NCBI RefSeq assembly: GCF_001514145.1
Contig: NZ_KQ948664.1
Coordinates: 178,523-242,522, forward strand
Direction: 5' to 3'
Source of the DNA: Streptomyces canus
GTDB taxonomy: Bacteria; Actinomycetota; Actinomycetes; Streptomycetales; Streptomycetaceae
Length of the DNA: 64,000 bases
Made by a program: the position numbers and the translations under genes. Shown piece after piece: positions 50,096 through 59,609 of this stretch. The notes under the pieces are model-generated. The model saw only the letters and a list, made by a program, of their open reading frames with translations. It had not been told where the DNA came from and made no database searches. The stretch's first letter is position 1, and every line of letters starts with the position of its first letter.

Positions 50096-50218
50096 CCCGC
50101 GTTGCGGTGTGGGGCGCGGCGGGTGCTGGTGAACGCGTACGGGTTCGGCGGGAACAACGCGTCGGTGGTGTTGGCGGCGGCCGACGGTTTGCCGTCCGTG
50201 GGGGGTTCCGATAGGTGA
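50096..50218 (+). pseudogene. C-terminal remnant of a beta-ketoacyl synthase
   Basis: RVLVNAYGFGGNNASVVLAA is the hallmark C-terminus of FabF-like ketosynthases. It is fused in frame to the tail of the decayed LuxR gene, with no ketosynthase sequence upstream. This looks like a deletion scar. Confidence 0.6.
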
Positions 50219-50525
50219 GATCGCTGTCACCGTGGTGGGAGTCGTTCCTGCCTGGGGCGATGAGCCCGGGGTCGCGGCGGCCCACGGGCGCGGGGTACGA
50301 GTACCTTCCCGCCGCCCAGTCCGTGCTCGCCCAAGCGCGGCCGCGGTCGCCGGCGGGGCCTGGGCCGATGCGGTGCCCGCCGACCGGCGGGGGCTGCTAC
50401 TCGCCACCAACGCCGGTCTCGCCTCGACGACGAGGACCTTCCCGCCAACACCCACTACGGCGCCGGCGGCCGTATCCCCGACAAGACCGCCCACGGCCGT
50501 GAGCCGTTCACCGGTCCACGCAAGA
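50215..50525 (+). pseudogene. Fragmented ketosynthase-like N-terminus
   Basis: Pieces in shifting frames: IAVTVVGVVPAWGDEPGVAA, GYEYLPAAQSVLAQAR, VPADRRGLLLATNAGLAS. These resemble the first 100 residues of a ketosynthase-like protein. A further readable piece (PANTHYGAGGRIPDKTAHGR) of unknown origin follows. No intact gene remains. Confidence 0.45.
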
Positions 50526-50538
50526 TCGCGGTGCCCGT

Positions 50539-50554
50539 TGTTTCACGTGAAACA
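50539..50554. promoter_or_regulatory. parS: parS site, perfect, distal
   Basis: TGTTTCACGTGAAACA, the full consensus, about 36 kb right of oriC, in decayed DNA before the ABC transporter operon. Confidence 0.95.
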
Positions 50555-50617
50555 TGTGCCGTAGTAGCTGTACGACGGCCGGGACGGGGGAGGTACCGAT
50601 CGGCGCCGGTGAGGGGG

Positions 50618-53059
50618 TCACTCCCGCATACCGGCCAGTTCCACCGCCCGGCGCCGCATGGCCAGCCAGGCGGGGGCGACGGAGAACACCACCGTGAGCA
50701 CGGCACAGGCACCCACGGTCGCCCCGAGTTCCGCCCACGGCATCTCCACCGGGCTCCACACCGACAGCAGACCGAGCGCGCTCCACATGCCCGCCAGGTT
50801 GAGCCCGGCGACCAGGATTCCGAGCACTCCGCCGACCGCGACGACCATCAGTGCCTCACCGGCGACCAGCCGCAGCACCTGCCACTGAGTGGCCCCGGCC
50901 AGCCGCAGGACGGCCAGGTCGCGCACCCGGTCGGAGGTCGCCATGACCATCGTGTTGGCCAGCGAGATCCCGGTGTAGAGGAGGGCGATACCGAGGACCA
51001 GCATGAAGCCGTACCGGGTGGTCCGGTTGGTCTCGGGGTAACTGGCCCGCACCCACTGGTCCTTGGTCAGGACATGTCCGCCCGCCTTGGTGAGCGCGGC
51101 GGTCACCGCGGCCGGGTCGGCACCGTCGGCGAGGGCCACGTCCACCCGGTCGACGCTCGCGCCGGGGGCGTTGGCGGGGGTCACGTAGGCGCCGTTGTTG
51201 CCGGTGCCGGTCGTCATCACCGCGGCGATCCGCAGCGACTTCTTCGTGCCGTCCCCGAGCCACACGTCCACGCTCTGCCCGACGGTGTGCTTCTCCCACT
51301 CCTCGTTGACGATGATCGAGTCGTCGTCGAGATCGCTCACCTTCCCGGCGGTCAGCGGCAGATGCACGGTCTTCGCGAGGGGGCCCGCCTCGGCCGCGCG
51401 GGCCTCGGACTTGATGAGCGCGACACCCTCCTCCAGGACGTACACGGCACTCGACGAGGTCGTCGAGACCACGGCACCCTTGACCGCTTTGAGCTTCTTC
51501 ACGGTCGCCGCGTCGAACCCGGCGTCCCCGGCCGGGGTGGCGACGAACGAGGCGGCCGTCTGCTCGCGGGTCTCGGTGGCCTTCGCCTCGTTCAGGGTGG
51601 CCGTGGCGCCCAGCAGGGAACCCGCGAGGGCGACGGTGACCAGGACGGGCGCCGCGATCGCCGCCGTCCGGCGGATGCCGGCGGCCGCGTTCTCCCGCAC
51701 CAGCATCCCGCCCGCACCGGGCAGTTGGGCCGGCAGCCAGGCGATCACCCGGGTGAGCGGACGCACCAGGATCGGCGCGAGCAGCGCGATCGCGGTGATC
51801 AGCAGCATCGGACGGCTCACATAGGTCTTGCGGTGCAGCAGCTCGCCCGGGTCGGTGACCAGGGCGAGCCCCAGCGTCACCGCCGCGGCCAGCAGCAGTC
51901 CCGCCCCGAACAGCCAGCGGCCCCAGGTCATCGCCTTGGTGTCCACGGACGCCTCGCGCAGCGCCTGGGTGGGCCCGGTGCGGCCGGCCCGCCAGGACGC
52001 TGCGATCACCCCGAGCAGCGCGACGAGCAGACCGGTCCAGAAGGCCATGTGGTACGGCCAGGTGAAGTCGCCGATGGTGAACCAGCTGGGCGCGAGACCG
52101 CCGTCGACCACCCACGCGGCGAGCTTCGGGGCACCGTACGCGCCCAGCACACAGCCGGCCGCCGACGCGAGCACGCCGACCACCAAGGCCTCCGCGAACA
52201 CCATCCGCCGGATCTGGCCGGGCGTGGCCCCCGCGGTGCGCAGCAGGCCGAACTCCCGGCGCCGCTGGGCGACCGCGAAGGCGAACGTGGACGCCACCAC
52301 GAACACCGACACGAACGCGGTGACCCCGCCGGCGGTGCCGAACATGGCGTTCATCGCGGTGAGCGCCTCGCTGTCGCGGTCCGGATCGGCGTCGGCGAGA
52401 CGGCGGTCGGTGCCGGTGAGGACCTGGAGATCCTGGTCTCCGACGGCCTCGCGCACCGCCGCCGCGTCCGCCCCGACCACCAACTGAGTGCTCTCAGGCG
52501 ACAGTTCGGCGGCACGGGCGTCGGTGTACAAGACGGCGTCCTCGAATCCGCGGGAGGCGACGGTGCCGACGACCGCCACGGTGCCGCGGTCGGTCGTGAC
52601 GTGCTCACCGGGCCGCGCCCAGTCGCCGCTGACGACGACCTCGTCGGCCGCGCGGGGAGCACGGCCCGCGCCGATCTCGTACGGCGCGAAGGCGGCCGTG
52701 GACCACGGGTGGCCGACCAGGTCGCCGGGGCCCTTCGCGGCCCGCACGGCGAAGGACCGGTCCGCGACGACCGTGCCGAGCCGCCGCAGCTTCGCCACGG
52801 TCTCCTCGGGCACCGGGCGCGGGTGGGCGAGCTTCTGGGTGCGGTCGCCGATCGGGGTCGGCACGGACAGGGTGTTCTGCCCCTGGACGACGACCGGTGC
52901 CGCGGCGAACCGCTCCGGCTGTCGCTCGGGCGCGTCCAGGGAGGAGGCGAGCGCCAGGCCCATCACGGCGAGCAGGGCGACACCCAGCGAGAGCGCCACG
53001 AAGCTGCCGACGAAGGTGACCCAGCGGGTGCGCAGGGTGCGCAGGGCGACGCTCAGCAC
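50618..53059 (-). CDS. ABC transporter permease, FtsX/MacB type
   Basis: The 813-residue protein has an N-terminal span, a large outer domain, an FtsX-like core of three spans near residues 255-400, a middle pair of spans, a second outer domain and a final three-span FtsX core (about 690-800, ending RRRAVELAGMRE). This duplicated layout fits drug, peptide or lipoprotein exporters. It overlaps the ATPase gene by 7 bp. Substrate unknown. Confidence 0.88.
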   Translation of the reverse strand: MLSVALRTLRTRWVTFVGSFVALSLGVALLAVMGLALASSLDAPERQPERFAAAPVVVQGQNTLSVPTPIGDRTQKLAHPRPVPEETVAKLRRLGTVVADRSFAVRAAKGPGDLVGHPWSTAAFAPYEIGAGRAPRAADEVVVSGDWARPGEHVTTDRGTVAVVGTVASRGFEDAVLYTDARAAELSPESTQLVVGADAAAVREAVGDQDLQVLTGTDRRLADADPDRDSEALTAMNAMFGTAGGVTAFVSVFVVASTFAFAVAQRRREFGLLRTAGATPGQIRRMVFAEALVVGVLASAAGCVLGAYGAPKLAAWVVDGGLAPSWFTIGDFTWPYHMAFWTGLLVALLGVIAASWRAGRTGPTQALREASVDTKAMTWGRWLFGAGLLLAAAVTLGLALVTDPGELLHRKTYVSRPMLLITAIALLAPILVRPLTRVIAWLPAQLPGAGGMLVRENAAAGIRRTAAIAAPVLVTVALAGSLLGATATLNEAKATETREQTAASFVATPAGDAGFDAATVKKLKAVKGAVVSTTSSSAVYVLEEGVALIKSEARAAEAGPLAKTVHLPLTAGKVSDLDDDSIIVNEEWEKHTVGQSVDVWLGDGTKKSLRIAAVMTTGTGNNGAYVTPANAPGASVDRVDVALADGADPAAVTAALTKAGGHVLTKDQWVRASYPETNRTTRYGFMLVLGIALLYTGISLANTMVMATSDRVRDLAVLRLAGATQWQVLRLVAGEALMVVAVGGVLGILVAGLNLAGMWSALGLLSVWSPVEMPWAELGATVGACAVLTVVFSVAPAWLAMRRRAVELAGMRE

Positions 53060-53790
53060 GAAACGGCCTCCAGCTTGGTCATACGGGCCGCGATGTCGTC
53101 CGCGTTCGCGCCGATCAGCTCACCGTTGACGCGGCCGTCGACGAGGAAGACCACGCGGTCGGCGTAGGAGGCGGCCACCGGGTCGTGGGTGACCATGATG
53201 ATCGTCTGTCCCTCGCGGTCGACCATGGAGCGCAGCAGTGCCAGCACCTCACGGCTGGTCTGCGAGTCCAGGGCGCCGGTCGGCTCGTCGCCGAAGAGGA
53301 CCTCGGGGCGGGTGATCAGCGCGCGGGCCAGCGCGACGCGCTGCTGCTGGCCGCCTGACATCTCGGTGGGCCGGTGCCGGGCGCGGTCGCCGAGCCCGAC
53401 CTGCTGGAGCACCTCCCGGACGCGGGATTTCGGCACTCGCCGGCCGGCCAGCCGCAGCGGCAGGGCGACGTTCTGCTCGGTGGTCAGCGCCGGCAGCAGG
53501 TTGAACGCCTGGAAGACGAACCCGATGCGCTCGCGTCGCAGCAGCGTCAGCTTGGTCTCACTGAGCTTGGTCAGCTCGGTGCCGCCCACCGAGACCGAAC
53601 CCGAGGTGGGACGGTCCAGCCCCGCGGCGCACTGGAGCAGGGTCGACTTGCCGGAGCCGGAGGGGCCCATGACGGCGGTGAAGGTGCCGCGCGGGAAGGC
53701 GAGGGAGACCTGGTCGAGGGCCGTCACGGCGCTGTCGCCCGACCTGTAACTCCTGCTGACGGAGCGCATGTGGATGGCGTCGTTGTTCAT
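53053..53790 (-). CDS. ABC transporter ATP-binding protein
   Basis: From ATG 53790 the protein is 245 residues: Walker A GPSGSGKSTLLQCAAG, Q-loop VFQAFNLLP, signature MSGGQQQRVALARAL, Walker B VLFGDEPTGALD and H-loop VTHD. It is of the LolD/MacB class that pairs with FtsX-like permeases. Longer upstream frames run through the DedA-like gene antisense and are not credible. It forms an exporter with the next gene. Confidence 0.92.
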   Translation of the reverse strand: MNNDAIHMRSVSRSYRSGDSAVTALDQVSLAFPRGTFTAVMGPSGSGKSTLLQCAAGLDRPTSGSVSVGGTELTKLSETKLTLLRRERIGFVFQAFNLLPALTTEQNVALPLRLAGRRVPKSRVREVLQQVGLGDRARHRPTEMSGGQQQRVALARALITRPEVLFGDEPTGALDSQTSREVLALLRSMVDREGQTIIMVTHDPVAASYADRVVFLVDGRVNGELIGANADDIAARMTKLEAVSC

Positions 53791-53969
53791 CTGTCCCAAC
53801 TCGTTCCGTGTCGGTCCTCCCGCACACCTGGGCGGGACGGAGGGTTCGGGGCTTGGAGAGCCGGCACCGGCACGGCCATGGTGGGCGGGGCCGGGGTGCC
53901 GGGTCCGACGTAGCGCGTGGCAGGTGACTGCCGTGGCAGGAGGCTGCGTGGGCCGCCGCCAGGGCGGTG

Positions 53970-54377
53970 TCACCCCGGTCCTGCGGGCCCGATGCCATGG
54001 CCGATCAGCACGAACGCCGGGGCCCACACCGTGCTGCTGACCACGGACCACAGCAGATGGCGCCGCAAGGGCATCCGGGTCGCCCCGCACAGGGTCGGCA
54101 GCAGGGTGCGCAGGACGGCGGTGAAGGTGCCGACGAACACCGCGGCGACGCCCCGGCGTTGGGTATGCCCGAGGGCCCGCTCGGTGTACCGGCGCCGGCC
54201 CGCCCCTGCCTGGAGCGGTGCCGGCACCCGGCGCTTCCAGCGCCGCCCGACCGCGTATCCGGCCAGGTTGCCGAGGACGGCACCGACCAGGGCCGCCTCC
54301 ACCGCAGGCAGCAGCACCACGGCGAGAATGCCGACGCCGTCGTGCGCCGCCAACTGCTCCGCCGGCCAAGCCGTCAT
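53970..54377 (-). CDS. Short DedA/SNARE-associated-like membrane protein
   Basis: A 135-residue protein with hydrophobic spans and DedA-like pieces (VEAALVGAVLGNLAGYAVGRRW, then a FVGTFTAVLRTLLPTLCGATRM block with the conserved Arg, and a final span). Usual DedA proteins are about 200 residues, so the N-terminal part is short. It may be truncated or a divergent small member. Confidence 0.6.
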   Translation of the reverse strand: MTAWPAEQLAAHDGVGILAVVLLPAVEAALVGAVLGNLAGYAVGRRWKRRVPAPLQAGAGRRRYTERALGHTQRRGVAAVFVGTFTAVLRTLLPTLCGATRMPLRRHLLWSVVSSTVWAPAFVLIGHGIGPAGPG

Positions 54378-54492
54378 CCGGGTGCCGCCTTTCTCGTCCT
54401 GTCGGTGACTCCACGAAACCGCGTGAGGACACTCCGGCGCAGTGCGGCAGGGACGAGACTTGGGGTAGGGCTGGGCATACCCCCGCCGGCGC

Positions 54493-55549
54493 TCAACCCG
54501 CCGCCGTGAGCCGCCTGTCGGCGGTCCTGCCGGCCGTCTCGGTCAGCGTCGCCAGGCGCACCAGTTCGTGGAAGCGGTAGCGCGGGCCGCCCTCCGCGTC
54601 GGATGCCCGCCATCTCGCGCAGCGCGCCCTCGACCAGCCGTTCCAGCAGTTCCTCGGCCGTGTCCTCGGACAGCCCCGCCTCCCCTGCGGCCTCGGCCGC
54701 GGTGAACGTGCCGCCGGCGGCCGACGCCGGCACACCCGCGAGGTGCCGTTCGCCGTGCGGCCGCGCCCGCAGGGCCGAGCCGAGGACGCGGCCCACGTCC
54801 AGGTCGCCGGTGCGCAGCTCGCCGAGCCGGGCCGCAGCGCGGGGTCGGTGCCGCCGGACCAGCCGCGCCGCAGGCCGGTGCGGACGGGCGGCGAGCCGGA
54901 TCGCGGCGGCCCGCAGCGCGAGCGGCAGCCCGGCACAGGCCCGCACGATCACGTCGGCCGCCTCCGGCTCGACCACGATCAGGCTCTTCCCGGCGATCGT
55001 CGCGAGCAGCGCGAGGGACTCCGAGGCACCCATCGGCTCCAGGACGACGGTGCGTGAACCGGGCAGGGCGGTGAGCCGGTTGCGGCTGGTCACCAGCACC
55101 GCCGCGTCCGTCGTGGGCGGCAGCAGCGCGTCCAGCTGGAGCTCGCCCGCCGCGTCGTCCAGCAGGATCAGCGGCCGGCGCCCCGCCGCACGGGTGCGAT
55201 AGCGGTGGATCAGGTCGTCCAGCCGGTCCGGGGCGTCCGGCGCCGCCATGTCCTCGCTCCGCCCACCGAGCGCCCGCAGCAGCCGTACGAGCACCTCGGC
55301 CGAGTCCTTGACCGTGCCGTCCTCGTTCCGCAGCCGGGCGTGCAGCAGCCCGTCGGGAAACTCCCCGGCTACGGCGTGCGCCACCTGAAGGGCGAGGGCG
55401 GTCTTGCCGACCCCGGCCATCCCGGTGATCAGCAGGCGCCGCGTCCGGAAACCCGCGGTACGGCCGGCCGGCGCCACCCTGGCCCACGGAACGACCCGGC
55501 CGGCGCGGAACGCCGAAGCGTCGTCCCTTGGCCATTGTCCGCACCGCAC
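54493..55549 (-). pseudogene. NB-ARC (AfsR-like) ATPase, frameshifted
   Basis: The reading frame from 55549 has Walker A ITGMAGVGKTALAL, Walker B PLILLDDA, VTSRNRL and GLPLALRAAAIRL, typical of the NB-ARC ATPase of streptomycete AfsR/SARP-like regulators. Near 54600-54612 the sense moves to another frame, where SDAEGGPRYRFHELVRLATL continues to a stop at 54493. The upstream part lacks the usual DNA-binding or FTGR segment. It is likely inactive, unless a sequencing error caused the shift. Confidence 0.65.
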
Positions 55550-55850
55550 GTTGGCGGAATGACGCCTTCAATCTGGCAGCAGCCTGCCGGGGCAAGAGCC
55601 TGCGAGCGGACGGCCGTGACCCGTCGCGGGGCGGCCGGGGCCGCCGTACGACTGCCCGGCCGGCCGTACGGCAGACTCGCGCCCCGGCGCTGACCTGGCC
55701 GGATCCCGTCGCTCCCGCTGCCGGGGGTATGGCTGGCCCTACCCCCGGCCCGCCCCCTGGACCCATGGCCGGGCGTATGGCTGGCCCTACCCCCGGCCCG
55801 CCCCCTGGACCCATGGCCGGGCGCCCGGCCGCCCTTCTACGGTGATTCCC
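55550..55850. promoter_or_regulatory. Promoter region of the two-component system
   Basis: 301 bp without a gene. Its right half holds a 48-bp tandem repeat (55727-55822) and an inverted repeat (CCGGGGGTA, 10 bp, TACCCCCGG at 55721-55748), both likely control sites for the downstream kinase gene. Confidence 0.6.
55727..55822. repeat. Perfect 48-bp tandem duplication
   Basis: Two identical 48-bp units (55727-55774 and 55775-55822), each starting GTATGGCTGGCCCTACCCCC. They end 28 bp before the sensor kinase start, so promoter or operator elements are doubled. Confidence 0.92.
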
Positions 55851-57158
55851 ATGCACCCTCGGAACGTGTGGCAGGCCTTGTCCCGGCCGGGCTTCCTGCT
55901 GTCGGCGTGGCCCTGGCGCTCGGTCGGTTACCTGCTGACCGGCGCGGTCACCGGAGTCCTCGCCCTGGTGGGGCTGGTGATGCTGGCGGCCGTCGGCGGG
56001 GCGCTCGCCATCGTGCTCGTCGGGCTGCCGCTGCTGGTCGTGCTGGCCCTCGCCGGTCTTCCGGTGGCCTGGGTGGAGCGGCGCAGGCTCGGCCTGGTCG
56101 ACCTGGACCCGGCACCGGACCCGCACCAGGCACCGGCCGCCGAGGGACTGATGTCCTGGCTGACGACACGGTTGAAGGAACAGGTCACCTGGCGCGAACT
56201 CGCGTACACCGTGCTGTTCGCGGTCCTGCTGTGGCCGCTGGACGCACTGGTGTTCACGGTCGCGCTGCTCTTCCCTGTCTCCATGGCCGCCACCCCGGTA
56301 CTCATGGCCACCATCGGCGAGGGCAGCGAGACGAAGGTGCTCAAGCAGTGGACGGTCACCACCTGGCCGACGGCGTTCGGGGTCGCCGTGCTCGGTGTCC
56401 TGCTGCTGGCTCTCGGCGCCTACGTCCTGGGCGTCGCGGCCGGCGCCCGCGCCGAGCTGACCCGGCTGCTGATCGCCGATCGGGACGGCGACCTGGGCGC
56501 CAGGGTCGTCGAACTGAACCGGTCGCGGGTACGGCTGGTGGACGCCTTCGAGGCGGAGCGCCGACGCATTGAACGCGATCTGCACGACGGTGCCCAACAG
56601 CGCCTGGTCGCGCTGACGATGACCCTGGGCCTGGCCCGCCTCGACGCCCCGCCCGGACCGCTCTCAGACCAGCTCGCCAAGGCCCACGACGAGGCGGGCA
56701 GGGCCCTCGCCGAACTGCGTGAACTCATCCACGGCATCCACCCGAAGGTCCTGGCGGACTACGGCCTCGGGGCCGCCGTGGCCGACGCCGCCGACCGGTC
56801 CGTGGTCCCCGTCGACGTGGACCTCCCGCTGCCGGGACGGTTCGAGCAGGCGGTGGAGGCGGCCGCGTACTTCGTGGTCTGCGAGGCCCTCGCCAACATC
56901 GCCAGGCACAGCAGGGCCGGCCGCGCCCAGGTGAGTGGCGGGTACACGGGCGGGCGGCTGGTCCTCGAGGTGCGTGACGACGGCCGCGGCGGCGCCGACG
57001 CCTCGGCGGGCAGTGGACTGACCGGACTCGCGGACCGGGTGTCGGTGCTGGATGGCAGACTCTCCCTGTCCAGCCCGCCGGGCGGACCGACCCTGCTGCG
57101 TGTGGAGTTCCCTTGCGAGGTGAGCGAGTTGAGCGAGGCGGCCGATCGCTTCGCGTAG
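55851..57158 (+). CDS. Sensor histidine kinase, DesK/NarX type
   Basis: The 435-residue kinase has four likely spans in two pairs (about 22-70 and 110-205), a HisKA_3 dimerisation helix with phospho-His in [18 protein letters not shown] (about 245) and a HATPase domain (about 330-425, [18 protein letters not shown]). No separate sensor domain is seen, so it probably senses within the membrane. It overlaps the response regulator by 46 bp. The repeated promoter region lies just upstream. Confidence 0.92.
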   Translation: MHPRNVWQALSRPGFLLSAWPWRSVGYLLTGAVTGVLALVGLVMLAAVGGALAIVLVGLPLLVVLALAGLPVAWVERRRLGLVDLDPAPDPHQAPAAEGLMSWLTTRLKEQVTWRELAYTVLFAVLLWPLDALVFTVALLFPVSMAATPVLMATIGEGSETKVLKQWTVTTWPTAFGVAVLGVLLLALGAYVLGVAAGARAELTRLLIADRDGDLGARVVELNRSRVRLVDAFEAERRRIERDLHDGAQQRLVALTMTLGLARLDAPPGPLSDQLAKAHDEAGRALAELRELIHGIHPKVLADYGLGAAVADAADRSVVPVDVDLPLPGRFEQAVEAAAYFVVCEALANIARHSRAGRAQVSGGYTGGRLVLEVRDDGRGGADASAGSGLTGLADRVSVLDGRLSLSSPPGGPTLLRVEFPCEVSELSEAADRFA

Positions 57159-57790
57159 TCCTGGCCGAGGACAGTGTGCTGCTGCGCGAGGGACTCATAG
57201 GCCTGCTGGGCCGCTGCGGTCACGAAGTCGTCGCGGCCGTCGGCGACGCGCAGGCGCTGATCGCGGCGGTCGAGGAGCACGGCCCGGACATCGTGGTCAC
57301 CGACGTCCGCATGCCGCCCGGCTTCCAGGACGAGGGCCTGCACGCGGCGGTCCGCCTCCGGGAGAGCCGCCCCGCCCTGCCGGTGCTGGTGCTCAGCCAG
57401 TACGTGCAGCGGACGTACGCCTCCGAACTCCTCGACTCCGGCGACGGCACGGGCGTCGGCTATCTGCTCAAGGACCGTGTCGGCCAGGTCGAGGAGTTCG
57501 TCGACGCGCTGTCCGAGGTCGCGGACGGTGGCACGGTCGTGGACCCCGAGGTCGTACGGCAGTTGCTGCGCCGGCGCCGTGATCCGCTGGAGCGGCTCAC
57601 CCCGCGCGAGCGGGAGGTCCTGGCGCTGATAGCGGAGGGCAAGTCCAACGGGGCCATCGCGCGGGAGCTGGTGGTGTCGGAAGCGGCGGTGGGCAAGCAC
57701 ATCGGGGGAATCCTGACGAAGCTGGATCTGCCGCCGACGGACGAGACGCATCGACGGGTGCTGGCGGTGCTCGCCTATTTGCGGGCGTGA
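57113..57790 (+). CDS. NarL/FixJ-type response regulator
   Basis: The protein is 225 residues from the TTG at 57113 (GGAG upstream). Receiver domain: acidic LAEDS and phospho-Asp in [11 protein letters not shown]-terminal LuxR helix-turn-helix: [19 protein letters not shown] and [13 protein letters not shown]. Starting inside the kinase gene is unusual but the frame leaves no later good start before the conserved RVVLAED. Likely binds the inverted or direct repeats upstream of its kinase. Confidence 0.9.
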   Translation: MRGERVERGGRSLRVVLAEDSVLLREGLIGLLGRCGHEVVAAVGDAQALIAAVEEHGPDIVVTDVRMPPGFQDEGLHAAVRLRESRPALPVLVLSQYVQRTYASELLDSGDGTGVGYLLKDRVGQVEEFVDALSEVADGGTVVDPEVVRQLLRRRRDPLERLTPREREVLALIAEGKSNGAIARELVVSEAAVGKHIGGILTKLDLPPTDETHRRVLAVLAYLRA

Positions 57791-57997
57791 CGCCCGCGCG
57801 CAGCGCTCTGGTCTTGCGCCTGGTCGACGCCGGTGGGTGGGACCTCCTTCCACAGCTGCGGCATGCGTGCGGCATGGGGCTTCCACGGAGTTCTTCCACA
57901 GCGGCGGAGTTGTCCACAGGGTCTGACGCGTTTCGGCTGGTGGTTGTACGGTCGGCACGAGTTGATGTTCCTGCGAGTCATGGGGGAGGCGGTCGCG

Positions 57998-59449
57998 GTG
58001 ACCGAGGCCGGTGTGGAGACGACGGCCGGGGCGCGGACCGGTGAGACGGCCGGCGCTGCGGCCGGGGCCCGGCGGCCCCTGGTGCGTGGCCTCGCGCAGT
58101 GGCCCGTGGAGGGCTCGCCCAAGAAGGAGGGCAAGGCACTGCGGGAGAGCGTCCCGCGTGCCGCCCATGCCGCGCTGGACCTCGACATCTCCCGTCCCGG
58201 CGCGGTGGAGGCGGTCGACGAGTCGAGCCGGGGCCGCATCCCCGAGCTGACCCCGCTGCGGGTGGGGCGGATGGCGGCCACACCGTTCGCCTTCCTGCGC
58301 GGCTCCGCGGGCCTCATGGCGCACGACCTCGCCCGCACCCCGATGACCAGGATCCGCGCCCAGATCTGCGGCGACGCCCACGCGGCGAACTTCGGCCTGT
58401 ACGGCGACGCCCGCGGCGACCTGGTCATCGACCTGAACGACTTCGACGAGACGGTGTTCGGGCCCTGGGAGTGGGACCTCAAGCGGCTCGCCGCCTCCCT
58501 GGTCCTCGCGGGCCGGGAGACCGGCGCCGACGAGGACACCTGCCGCGCGGCGGCGCACGGCGCGGTGGGTGCCTACCGGCGCACCATGCGGCTGCTCGCC
58601 AAGCTGCCGGTGCTGGACGCGTGGAACGCGATCGCGGACGAGGAGCTCGTCTCCCACACCGACGCCCATGACCTCGTGGGCACGCTGGAGCGGGTCTCGG
58701 AGAAGGCGCGGGCCAACACCAGCGGGCGCTTCGCGGCGAAGTCGACGGAGCCGACCGAGGACGGCGGCCGGCGGTTCGTGGAGGCCCTGCCGGTGCTGCG
58801 TCGGGTACCCGACGCGGAGGCCGCGGCGGTGGCCGCGTCCCTGGAGCACTACCTGACGACCCTCTCCGAGGACCGCCTCCCCCTGCTGGCCCGCCACGCG
58901 GTGCACGACGTGGCGTTCCGGGTGGTCGGCACGGGCAGCGTGGGCACGCGTTCCTACGTCGTCCTGCTGCTGGACCACCGCGGTGAACCGCTGGTCCTCC
59001 AGGTCAAGGAGGCCAGGCCCTCGGCGCTCGTGCCCCACCTGGTCACCGCGGGCTTCGAGGCCCCGTCGGTCGACCACGAGGGCCGCCGGGTGGTCCTGGG
59101 CCAGAAGCGGATGCAGGTCGTCAGCGACAACCTGCTGGGCTGGACGACCGTCGAGGACCGCCCCTTCCAGGTCCGCCAGTTCCGCAACCGCAAGGGCAGC
59201 GTGGACCCGGCCGCCCTCTCCGCCGACCAGGTGGACGACTACGGCCGCATGACCGGCGCCCTCTTGGCCCGCGCCCACTCCCACAGTGCCGACCCGCGCC
59301 TCATCTCCGGCTACTGCGGCAAGAACGACGAACTCGACGAGGCGATCGCCACCTTCGCCGTCACCTACGCCGACCGCACGGAGGCGGACCACTCGGACCT
59401 GGTGGCGGGGATCCGGTCGGGGAAGGTGGCGGCGGAGACGGGGGTGTGA
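57998..59449 (+). CDS. DUF2252 domain protein
   Basis: From GTG 57998 (GGAGG, 8-base spacing) the protein is 483 residues. The DUF2252 hallmarks are FLRGSAGLMAHDLARTP, ICGDAHAANFGLYGD and DLNDFDETVFGPWEWDLKRL, which resemble kinase-fold phosphotransferase motifs (GDxHxxNF and DFD). Function unknown; possibly a small-molecule or protein kinase-like enzyme. ATG starts at 57965 and 57980 lack good ribosome sites. Confidence 0.88.
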   Translation: MTEAGVETTAGARTGETAGAAAGARRPLVRGLAQWPVEGSPKKEGKALRESVPRAAHAALDLDISRPGAVEAVDESSRGRIPELTPLRVGRMAATPFAFLRGSAGLMAHDLARTPMTRIRAQICGDAHAANFGLYGDARGDLVIDLNDFDETVFGPWEWDLKRLAASLVLAGRETGADEDTCRAAAHGAVGAYRRTMRLLAKLPVLDAWNAIADEELVSHTDAHDLVGTLERVSEKARANTSGRFAAKSTEPTEDGGRRFVEALPVLRRVPDAEAAAVAASLEHYLTTLSEDRLPLLARHAVHDVAFRVVGTGSVGTRSYVVLLLDHRGEPLVLQVKEARPSALVPHLVTAGFEAPSVDHEGRRVVLGQKRMQVVSDNLLGWTTVEDRPFQVRQFRNRKGSVDPAALSADQVDDYGRMTGALLARAHSHSADPRLISGYCGKNDELDEAIATFAVTYADRTEADHSDLVAGIRSGKVAAETGV

Positions 59450-59609
59450 GGAGGCGGGCGCACCGGCGGGCGTGGCTGTCCCCCACTCGGGGGCGCGGGG
59501 AACGGCGCGAGAAGCCCCCACACACTCCCCACTCGCCCGCACCCGCCCGACAACCCGCTCGGGTACCTCCGATGGCGCCCGGCGCCGTCGGCGCAGCTAG
59601 GCTGTTCGG

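Noticed and set aside
49051-50617. Integrated phage or plasmid at tRNA-Leu
   Set aside because: No integrase and no second copy of the tRNA 3' end were found; only decayed regulator and ketosynthase pieces are visible.
50531-53167. 878-residue plus-strand frame over the ABC permease
   Set aside because: Antisense; the composition is His/Gly/Arg-rich noise and the minus strand encodes a clear FtsX-type permease.
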